Part shown: one piece after another, positions 1 to 4,805 of the stretch
Numbering within the stretch: position 1 is the first letter of the stretch
Layout of the letters: the number at the start of each line of letters is the position of its first letter
Source: JACPAP01 sp035287045
GTDB taxonomy: Bacteria > Gemmatimonadota > Gemmatimonadetes > Gemmatimonadales > GWC2-71-9
Assembly: GCA_035287045.1 (NCBI GenBank)
Contig: DATECF010000197.1
Coordinates: 1-12,417 of the forward strand
DNA: 12,417 nt
Reading direction: 5' to 3'
Made by a program: the position numbers and the translations under genes
The notes under the pieces: model-generated
What the model saw: the letters and a program-made list of their open reading frames with translations, nothing else
What the model was told of the DNA's origin: nothing
Databases searched by the model: none

Positions 1-911
1 CGGAAGCCCCGGTTGTCCACGCCCAGCGCGGGCCACCCGGTGACACCGGGGAAATTGAACGACGGCAGGTTGGGATAGACGAATCGCTCGTCGCCCACCG
101 GCGTGCCGAAGTACACCACCCGGCCCAACGGCGTCCGCAGCCGGTCGGTCATCACGTCCGGGAGCACCTTGGGGAGCCAGGGCCCGCAGGCGAAGATGTA
201 CTGATCGGCGCTCAAGATCTCGCCGGTGTCCAACGGCAGATGCTGCAAGCGGCCGCCGACGGCGGGCCCCAGACTGGCGCGCGCGATGACAATCTTCCCG
301 CCCTTCTGCCGGAACGCCTCGGCCACCACCTCGCAAGAACGCCGGGCCCGGGCCACCCCGGCCCGCGGCTCGAACAGCACCGTGGCCATCCCCTCGGTAT
401 TGATCTGCGGATACTCGCGCCGCACGTCGTCAATGGAGGGAGTCTCGTAGCGCAGGCCCAGCTTGTCCCAGGTCTTCTTGTTGTTGACGATGAACCGATC
501 CTCGGCCTCGGCCCGGAAAATCAAGTCGCCGGTGGTGAAGAAGAACTGCATCCGGAACGGCTTGGCCCACTCCTCGTTCCATTCCTTCCATTTGTCTATT
601 GCTTGGCTCGCCATGCGGACCCACAGCTCCCGCTCGGCGTAGGAGCTCCTGATCCCGCGGCTTTCATCGCCCGACGTCGCGCGGGAATTCCCGGGGCCGT
701 AGGCGTCCACCAGCGTCACCGAGGCACCCATCTCGCGGAGATGGAGCGCGGTCCAGCCGCCAAAGGCGCCGGCGCCGATGACCACGATGTCCGGCGATCG
801 CTGAATGAAGGCGGGCGCTCCCACGGCGGCGCGCAGCTCGGCCGCGCCGGCCGCCAGCATCCCCGCCTGCGCGGCAGCCTGCTTCAGGAAGCTGCGTCGG
901 TCGAGGGTCAT
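1..911 (-). CDS. Tat-exported FAD-dependent oxidoreductase, DAO/sarcosine-oxidase-like (partial, C-terminus off the left edge)
   Basis: The first 303 residues are visible; the gene continues beyond base 1. It starts with a twin-arginine signal (DRRSFLK at residues 4-10, then an Ala-rich stretch to about residue 30), so the folded flavoprotein is probably exported. A Rossmann dinucleotide-binding motif follows: VVIGAGAFGG at 43-52 with D69 closing the second strand. The stretch NSRATSGDESRGIRSSY (75-91) resembles the segment after the FAD motif in monomeric sarcosine oxidase-type DAO enzymes, and ACGPWLPKVL (241-250) fits the later FAD contact of that fold. Family knowledge: these enzymes oxidise amines or amino-acid derivatives; the substrate here cannot be told. 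The ATG at 909-911 overlaps the stop of the upstream cytochrome gene (ATGA) and has a GGAGG ribosome site just before it. Coupling to a cytochrome c suggests a dehydrogenase rather than an oxidase (inference). The region that would carry a covalent-flavin cysteine is outside the window. Confidence 0.85.
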   Translation of the reverse strand, partial: MTLDRRSFLKQAAAQAGMLAAGAAELRAAVGAPAFIQRSPDIVVIGAGAFGGWTALHLREMGASVTLVDAYGPGNSRATSGDESRGIRSSYAERELWVRMASQAIDKWKEWNEEWAKPFRMQFFFTTGDLIFRAEAEDRFIVNNKKTWDKLGLRYETPSIDDVRREYPQINTEGMATVLFEPRAGVARARRSCEVVAEAFRQKGGKIVIARASLGPAVGGRLQHLPLDTGEILSADQYIFACGPWLPKVLPDVMTDRLRTPLGRVVYFGTPVGDERFVYPNLPSFNFPGVTGWPALGVDNRGF

Positions 912-1324
912 TTCGCCTCCGCCTTGGCGTGGATCCGAATCCGCTTGAGCTCCTGCGGCTCGCCCGGCAGCGGCCGGCTGCCGGCGGGAAATCCGTTCAG
1001 CTTGAACAGGTACGCCAGGACCTCGAGGTACTGCTCGCGGGGCAGGCTGCCGGGGTTGTCGAACGGCATCTGCTCGCTGATCAGCTGGAACAGCTCGAAA
1101 GCGTTGCCGCCCTCCCACGCGCCCAGGAAGCTGGGGCCGGAGAACTGGGTCATGGCGTGGCAATTGGCGCAGGAATAGCGGAACGCGGTTTCACCCTTGG
1201 CCGCCTGTGCCGCGGTGTAGGCACTGTCCCAGACGGACCCCTGGGGCGGAGTCGTCTGCGCCTCGGCGAGGGCCGGGCCGGTGGCGAGCACAAGGGTGGC
1301 GATCTCTAAGGATATGCGACGCAT
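908..1324 (-). CDS. Exported monohaem c-type cytochrome
   Basis: A 138-residue protein with a Sec-type signal peptide (residues 1 to about 22, ending ALAEAQ) and one haem-attachment motif CANCH (C52, C55, H56). M86 in the SEQMPFDNPGSL context is the likely sixth haem ligand; this spacing and the MPxxxPG sequence are typical of small class I cytochromes c. The rest is a short helical fold ending in a charged tail. It should act in the periplasm as a one-electron carrier. Its stop overlaps the start of the flavoprotein gene by 4 nt, so the two are translationally coupled and the cytochrome is the obvious electron acceptor for that enzyme (inference). The ATG at 1324 has no clear Shine-Dalgarno sequence. 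The signal peptide supports this start, and no better start lies upstream. Confidence 0.88.
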   Translation of the reverse strand: MRRISLEIATLVLATGPALAEAQTTPPQGSVWDSAYTAAQAAKGETAFRYSCANCHAMTQFSGPSFLGAWEGGNAFELFQLISEQMPFDNPGSLPREQYLEVLAYLFKLNGFPAGSRPLPGEPQELKRIRIHAKAEAK

Positions 1325-1372
1325 TCTATATCGTTACGCGAAGGGATCGGAGGATGCTGAGGGCTTGGCACG

Positions 1373-1399
1373 ATTATCACCACTCGGCACGCGCGTCAA
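1373..1399 (-). promoter_or_regulatory. Possible sigma70-type promoter of the cytochrome/flavoprotein operon
   Basis: On the minus strand TTGACG (1399-1394) and GATAAT (1378-1373) resemble -35 and -10 boxes. The spacer is 15 nt, shorter than the optimum, so this is tentative. It would give a leader of roughly 40 nt before the cytochrome ATG at 1324. Confidence 0.35.
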
Positions 1400-1435
1400 G
1401 AGGCTGGGGCGGCGGGCGAGAGGGTCTCGTGACGT

Positions 1436-1464
1436 TTGCCGCCGTGCCCCCTGGGGCATACTTT
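1436..1464 (+). promoter_or_regulatory. Possible promoter of the HTH-nucleotidyltransferase operon
   Basis: TTGCCG (1436-1441) and TACTTT (1459-1464) are separated by 17 nt and lie 27 nt before the ATG at 1491. The -10-like box runs into the left arm of the inverted repeat at 1462-1486, so a protein bound to the repeat would block this promoter. Assigned by eye only. Confidence 0.35.
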
Positions 1465-1486
1465 ACTCCTAACTACTAGGAGTAAA
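1462..1486 (+). promoter_or_regulatory. Perfect 10-bp inverted repeat: likely operator and/or SD-sequestering hairpin
   Basis: The arms TTTACTCCTA (1462-1471) and TAGGAGTAAA (1477-1486) are perfectly complementary around a 5-base centre, ACTAC. The right arm contains the AGGAG ribosome binding site (1478-1482), 8 nt before the ATG at 1491. Outer bases GCATA (1456-1460) and TATGC (1490-1494) are also complementary across a small asymmetric bulge, which would extend a hairpin over the start codon. As DNA this is a good dimer operator for the HTH-like protein encoded next; as RNA it would hide the SD. The symmetry is seen directly; both roles are inferred. Confidence 0.7.
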
Positions 1487-1490
1487 TCGT

Positions 1491-2003
1491 ATGCGCCTCG
1501 GTCAAGTGGCATCCGCCCTCGGGGTCAACGAGAAGACGGCCGACAACGCGATCCGGACGCTGGGTCTCCGGCGCCCGTTGGACGAGGACACGGTCCAGGC
1601 GTTGGGCCTCGCCCTGCGGGCCAAGTACCGCTACGGCGTGCCACTCAAGCGGGCCTTTCCCATGGTGCGAGAGGCGTTGAATCGCCCCGCGCTGCGAGAG
1701 AAGGATCCGTTGGTTCGCGAAGTCTTCACCTACCTTCCGGAGGTCAAGCGCCGGATTCGCTCGGAAGAGGCCTCCTACAAACCGCTGCCTCGAGGGCCGG
1801 GCTGGCGGGATCCGTATCACCCCGAGGTGCCCGCGGCGCACCGGCGTCATCCGGCGATCCGCCGCGCCATAGCGTGGGGCTTGGACTTGAGCTTGAGCTA
1901 CTCGGCACTTCGCGCGGAACCGGGGGAGCGGATGTCACACTTCAGCGACAACCATGAAGACCTGATCCGGCTGCGGCAAGCACGGGCGCGGAAGGAGCCG
2001 TAA
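1491..2003 (+). CDS. Helix-turn-helix-like protein, putative antitoxin/regulator paired with a nucleotidyltransferase
   Basis: 170 residues. The N-terminus (MRLGQVASALGVNEKTADNA, residues 1-20, continuing to about 45) reads like a MerR-type winged HTH: a short helix, turn LGVNEKT, and a second helix, followed by a segment resembling the wing. The middle (46-95) is helical and basic; residues 96-122 are rich in Pro, Arg and His (PRGPGWRDPYHPEVPAAHRRH) and look unstructured; the tail (123-168) is again helical. I do not recognise a named family. The ATG has an AGGAG site located in the right arm of the inverted repeat. The TAA stop is followed directly by the GTG of the nucleotidyltransferase, so the two are co-translated. 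By analogy with AbiEi/AbiEii-type modules, in which the first gene encodes an autoregulatory DNA-binding antitoxin, this is the likely repressor/antitoxin. It could instead be an adaptor of unknown role. Confidence 0.72.
   Translation: MRLGQVASALGVNEKTADNAIRTLGLRRPLDEDTVQALGLALRAKYRYGVPLKRAFPMVREALNRPALREKDPLVREVFTYLPEVKRRIRSEEASYKPLPRGPGWRDPYHPEVPAAHRRHPAIRRAIAWGLDLSLSYSALRAEPGERMSHFSDNHEDLIRLRQARARKEP
1992..1997 (+). promoter_or_regulatory. Ribosome binding site deciding the GTG start of the nucleotidyltransferase
   Basis: AAGGAG lies 6 nt before GTG 2004 and inside the last codons of the upstream gene, supporting a GTG start immediately after the TAA. Confidence 0.75.
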
Positions 2004-2525
2004 GTGACCTTCGCCCAGATGTGGGGCGAGCTGGCGCGCGACGAGGTTCGATTCGTGATCATTGGAGGGATTGCCGCGATCGCTCAAGGGTCGGTGCGCG
2101 ACACCGATGACTTGGATATCTGTTACGACCCGGCGCCTGACAACGCGGCCAAGCTGGTCAACATCTTGAATCGGTGGAATGCCCGACTTCGCACCCCCGA
2201 CGGCTCGGGCGGGCGGCTGCCGTTCACCATTGACGCACGCACCTTCCGCGACTCGCCGGTCCTGACGTTGGATACGGACCTTGGGCGGTTCGACCTGATG
2301 GACCAGGTTGCCGGAATCGGAGACTACAGGGCCTGCCTGGCGGCCTCCGAGGAAGTGCAGCAGGGTCCGGTGAAGCTGCGGGTGCTCACGCTCGAAGGCC
2401 TGATCAAGAGCAAGCGCGCGGCGGGCCGGCAGCAGGACCAGGAGCACTTGATCGAGCTCGAGGCCCTCCGCGCCATCAGGCAGCTCACGGCCAAGGAATC
2501 CGCCAAGCGGCGTCGCCGGCCCTGA
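2004..2525 (+). CDS. Nucleotidyltransferase-fold protein (AbiEii/MNT-like), putative toxin
   Basis: 173 residues. The catalytic signature of the DNA polymerase beta-like nucleotidyltransferase superfamily is clear: VIIGGIAAIAQGS (18-30) with G21-G22, then TDDLDICY (34-41) with acidic metal ligands D36 and D38. A later strand GRFDLMDQ (94-101) offers D97 as the third carboxylate. The helix EGLIKSKRAAGRQQDQEHLIELEAL (131-155) matches the conserved Lys-rich LIxxKxAAGRxxD segment common in this small-NTase group; a Lys/Arg tail ends the protein. Such enzymes transfer an NMP or short nucleotide tail to tRNA, protein or a small molecule. In AbiEii/MenT systems this is the toxic activity; other members are antitoxins (MNT of HEPN-MNT), but I see no HEPN partner. 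Translation begins at GTG with AAGGAG six bases upstream, abutting the HTH gene. Substrate and toxicity are not visible in the sequence. Confidence 0.82.
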   Translation: MTFAQMWGELARDEVRFVIIGGIAAIAQGSVRDTDDLDICYDPAPDNAAKLVNILNRWNARLRTPDGSGGRLPFTIDARTFRDSPVLTLDTDLGRFDLMDQVAGIGDYRACLAASEEVQQGPVKLRVLTLEGLIKSKRAAGRQQDQEHLIELEALRAIRQLTAKESAKRRRRP

Positions 2526-2540
2526 TCTTCGTCGGCGACG

Positions 2541-3304
2541 CTATCGCGCGCGCCGTATTCGCTCCCGCTGCGCCGCCGCCTTCTCGACCAACCTCCGTAA
2601 TTCCTGGATCGGCTCCGGACTGTCGTCCACCTGGAGCCGCAGCACCACGTCGTTATGCAGCCAGACCCCGCCGTCCTTCTTCACGATGAGCATCGCGGCC
2701 GACTGCATGCCGCGCTTGTCGCCGCCCGCCGCCTGGCCGGCCTCGAGCGCCGCGAGCAGCCGGAACGACAAAGGCCCCGGGGTGCGCTGGAAGGCGGCCA
2801 CCATGCTGTCCACCACGCCGGGACCCGCGAGAATGTTGCCCTGCGCCGAGCAATGGCGGCAGAGCTTGTGCCCGGCCCACTCGGTCGCCTTGGGGCCCGT
2901 GTGGGTGGAAACTTCGCCCTTGGCATTCATCACGGAGAACTGGCGCCCCTCCTTCGTCCAGTCCTGGGGCCGCGGGTCCGGATCGTCCGCCAGCACGCGT
3001 CGCACCACGTCGGCGGGCGAGAGGCCTTGGCGCAGGTAGGCCAGCGCTTTGGGTCCATAGCTCCGTCCACGATGGCCTGGATCGCCACCAAGCCCACGTC
3101 GGCCTCGGCCCACAGGACGCCGTTGCCCACCGCGAACACCCGCGACTGGACGGCGCCGCCTACTTCGCCGGTGGTGGAGTCGTAGCCGAGGATCGAGAAC
3201 GTCGCGACCGGCGGCCAGGGCAGCGACCACTGCGCGGCTGCGTAGGAGGTCGTGGCCCAGAGCATGCCGGCGGCCAGGAGCGCCGGCTGGAGGGTTGCTT
3301 TCAT
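2541..3304 (-). pseudogene. DUF1028 family protein (Ntn-hydrolase-like), interrupted by a one-base frameshift
   Basis: Two overlapping frames together make one DUF1028 (COG3342) protein. The N-terminal part starts at ATG 3304 with a signal peptide (MKATLQPALLAAGMLWATTSYAAAQ) and the family hallmark TFSILGYDSTTGEVGGAVQSR (residues 35-55), then FAVGNGVLWAEADVGLVAIQAIVDG to residue 81. The rest lies in the other frame: SYGPKALAYLRQGLSPADVVRRVLADDPDPR, then AQGNILAGPGVVDSMVAAFQ and LLAALEAGQAAGGDKRG, LQVDDSPEPIQELRRLV, to the TAG at 2541. The join falls at base 3062, where the expected family sequence (V-D-G-S-Y-G-P) is recovered if one base is added. The corrected product is about 254 residues, normal for the family, and presumably periplasmic; its reaction is not established. 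The reading frame is otherwise intact, so a recent mutation or a sequencing/assembly error is the best explanation; no -1 slippery heptamer is visible. Confidence 0.85.
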
Positions 3305-3327
3305 GCGTACTACGATGCATCCCCGCC

Positions 3328-3345
3328 GCCGGCTCGCAAGCCGGC
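3328..3345 (-). other. GC-rich hairpin between the sigma operon and the DUF1028 gene
   Basis: GCCGGCT (3328-3334) pairs perfectly with AGCCGGC (3339-3345) around a 4-base loop. It lies in the 61-bp gap after the LTxxQ gene, where a terminator or processing/stability hairpin would sit, but no T-run follows on the minus strand, so a classic intrinsic terminator is doubtful. Confidence 0.35.
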
Positions 3346-3365
3346 CCTGGCGACGGGAGCCGGGG

Positions 3366-3836
3366 TTACGGCTGGTCGTGCAAGGCGGAGAGCTTGGCCT
3401 GTTGCTCCGGGGTCAGGGCGTTCTTGACCTGCACCAGCAGACCGATGTGCGCCCGCTTCACCTCCCGCTCCACGGCGAGGACCTCGTCGAGCTGCTGCAG
3501 CGCGACCGCTTGATCCACCGCCGGCTTAGCGAGCAGCTCCGCGAGACGTTGCGTCTGGTCCTGCATTCTCCATTGCAGCTCGACGGTCTTGTTCTGGAAT
3601 TCCTGGATCGCCCGGGTGATGACAGTTCGCTGATCGGCGCTCAGCCCCAGCTCGCGCTGGTGGCGCATGATCAGCTCCGGCGGGAAGAGATGTCGTTCCA
3701 GGGGATCCGTGGCCATGTGCTGGGCGGGGGTGTGCTGTGGTTGAGCCACGTGTTGCTGCTGTTGCTGCGCTCTGGCCGCCACCGGCCACAAGGCGCACGC
3801 GAGCATCAACGATCGGGAGAGGGGTGCCAGGTTCAC
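3366..3836 (-). CDS. Periplasmic LTxxQ (Spy/CpxP-like) protein
   Basis: From GTG 3836 the product is 156 residues: a signal peptide (NLAPLSRSLMLACALWPVAARA, cut before the QQQQQ run at 24-28), a low-complexity Gln/His linker, and a helical domain with two LTxxQ-type motifs, LSADQ (65-69) and LTPEQ (141-145), framing a long amphipathic charged helix. This is the layout of Spy/CpxP/CnrX-like periplasmic proteins, which act as chaperones or stress/metal sensors. GTG 3836 is preferred because GGAGGA (3846-3841) lies directly upstream. A TTG at 3860, overlapping the upstream stop as TTGA, would add eight residues and cannot be excluded. As third gene after the ECF sigma factor and its membrane partner, it is probably an extracytoplasmic modulator of, or effector in, that stress response (inference). 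Confidence 0.8.
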   Translation of the reverse strand: MNLAPLSRSLMLACALWPVAARAQQQQQHVAQPQHTPAQHMATDPLERHLFPPELIMRHQRELGLSADQRTVITRAIQEFQNKTVELQWRMQDQTQRLAELLAKPAVDQAVALQQLDEVLAVEREVKRAHIGLLVQVKNALTPEQQAKLSALHDQP

Positions 3837-3856
3837 GAGGTCCTCCGGTAAAGAGT

Positions 3857-4207
3857 TCAAGGCAGCGAATCGTACGACACGGTTTCAGGGCTTCTGATGG
3901 ATGGAACCGCCTGGAGGTATTCGGCGCCGGGCACCCGCAGCAGGAAGTCAGTGGGGCTCTGCCACCGCGCGTCGGCGAGGCTCACCAGCGGCTGTCGCTC
4001 GGAGCCGGGGCGAAGCAGCGCCACGGCGAGCAGGACGCCGATGGCGGCGACGCCGAGGGCTGGCACGAGACGCTGCAGCGGCCGGTGAGCCGGGCGCCGT
4101 CGTCTGGCCTGAGCCAGCAGGGTATCCAGGGGCGGCGCGTGAGCGGCATCCTCGTGTCGCAGCGCGGCGAAGGGGTCGCGCAGGTCCTGGTCGTCCGGTT
4201 GGCTCAT
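3857..4207 (-). CDS. Single-pass membrane protein, putative anti-sigma factor
   Basis: 116 residues. A hydrophilic acidic/basic N-terminal region (1-46, with RRRRPAHR at 36-43 as the cytoplasmic anchor), one transmembrane helix (LVPALGVAAIGVLLAVALL, about 47-65), and a 50-residue outer tail with the sequence SLADARWQSPTDFLLRVPG (76-94). The ATG at 4207 overlaps the sigma stop as ATGA and has a strong GGAGGGG site. Position and topology are those of an anti-sigma factor that holds the ECF sigma at the membrane. It lacks the zinc-binding HxxxCxxC motif of the common ZAS anti-sigma domain, so the assignment rests on context. An upstream extension of this reading frame to 4660 overlaps the sigma gene and is not credible. 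Confidence 0.7.
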   Translation of the reverse strand: MSQPDDQDLRDPFAALRHEDAAHAPPLDTLLAQARRRRPAHRPLQRLVPALGVAAIGVLLAVALLRPGSERQPLVSLADARWQSPTDFLLRVPGAEYLQAVPSIRSPETVSYDSLP

Positions 4208-4716
4208 TTCCCCTCCGTTTCTTCCAGCATCCGTCGCAGGCCGGCCTTGCCGCGTTGGTAGTGCGTTCGTGCCGTGCCCAGCGAGACGCCGAGCACTTCG
4301 GCGGCCTGGGCGATCGTCATGTCCTGATAGAACACGAGGTGCAGCGCCTCTCGCTGCCGTGCCGGCAGCTTGCCCAGGGCCAGCTCCAGCCTCCGGCTCT
4401 CCTCGGAGCGTATCAGCGCGGCCGCCGAATCGGGCCTGCCGTCGCCCAGCGACGCGCTGAATCCGACCAGCGGGAGCCACCGTCCCCACCGCTCTCGACG
4501 TCGCGCCTCCGCCGCGGTACGCCGCACGATGCCGAAGAGCCAGGTCCGGAAGCTGGAGCGGCCGTCGAAGCGCGCGCGCCCATCCACAATCTTGAGGTAG
4601 CTGCTCTGCAAGGCATCCTCGGCCCGTGATCGGTCTCCCGCGCAGCAGGCGAGCGCCCAACCGAAGGCGGCGATGTGCACGCGGTCCAGCTCGCGCTCGA
4701 GGTCGGGCGGCTGCAT
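4204..4716 (-). CDS. ECF-family RNA polymerase sigma factor
   Basis: 170 residues with the two-domain structure of group 4 sigma factors. Region 2 covers about 10-75, including AEDALQSSYLKIVDGRARFDGRSSFRTWLFGIVRRTAAEARRRER (core binding and -10 recognition). Region 4 covers about 112-165 (ALGKLPARQREALHLVFYQDMTIAQAAEVLGVSLGTARTHYQRGKAGLRRML), with the HTH for the -35 element in the AQAAEVLGVSLGTARTHYQ part. The linker is of normal size and there is no C-terminal extension. It heads a three-gene operon with a membrane partner (ATGA overlap) and an LTxxQ periplasmic protein, so it likely responds to an envelope signal. Such operons are usually autoregulated. The ATG at 4716 has only a weak ribosome site; no better start is seen. 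Confidence 0.92.
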   Translation of the reverse strand: MQPPDLERELDRVHIAAFGWALACCAGDRSRAEDALQSSYLKIVDGRARFDGRSSFRTWLFGIVRRTAAEARRRERWGRWLPLVGFSASLGDGRPDSAAALIRSEESRRLELALGKLPARQREALHLVFYQDMTIAQAAEVLGVSLGTARTHYQRGKAGLRRMLEETEGK

Positions 4717-4757
4717 TGTGATCGGCTCAGTTGTCTATGAGTGTCGCGGGGAGGTCG

Positions 4758-4763
4758 TTTATA
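4758..4763 (-). promoter_or_regulatory. Possible -10 element upstream of the sigma operon
   Basis: TATAAA on the minus strand, 41 nt before the sigma ATG and AT-rich against its surroundings. I cannot find a convincing -35 partner, and an ECF-type promoter nearby cannot be judged by eye. Confidence 0.25.
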
Positions 4764-4805
4764 TGACGCGCTTCCGCGGCCAGGGTCGCGATTCGGGGGT
4801 TCCGA

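Noticed and set aside
240..1178. 312-codon plus-strand frame opposite the flavoprotein and cytochrome genes
   Set aside because: The minus strand carries clear Tat, FAD and haem motifs; the plus frame has none.
1491..2525. HEPN-MNT toxin-antitoxin pair
   Set aside because: The partner protein lacks the HEPN Rx4-6H signature in a suitable four-helix context and instead begins with an HTH-like segment.
3055..3070. Programmed ribosomal frameshift in the DUF1028 gene
   Set aside because: No X-XXY-YYZ heptamer or obvious stimulatory hairpin at the join; a simple one-base loss explains the data better.
3328..3345. Canonical intrinsic terminator after the sigma operon
   Set aside because: A 7-bp stem is present but no T-run follows on the minus strand; kept only as an unassigned hairpin.
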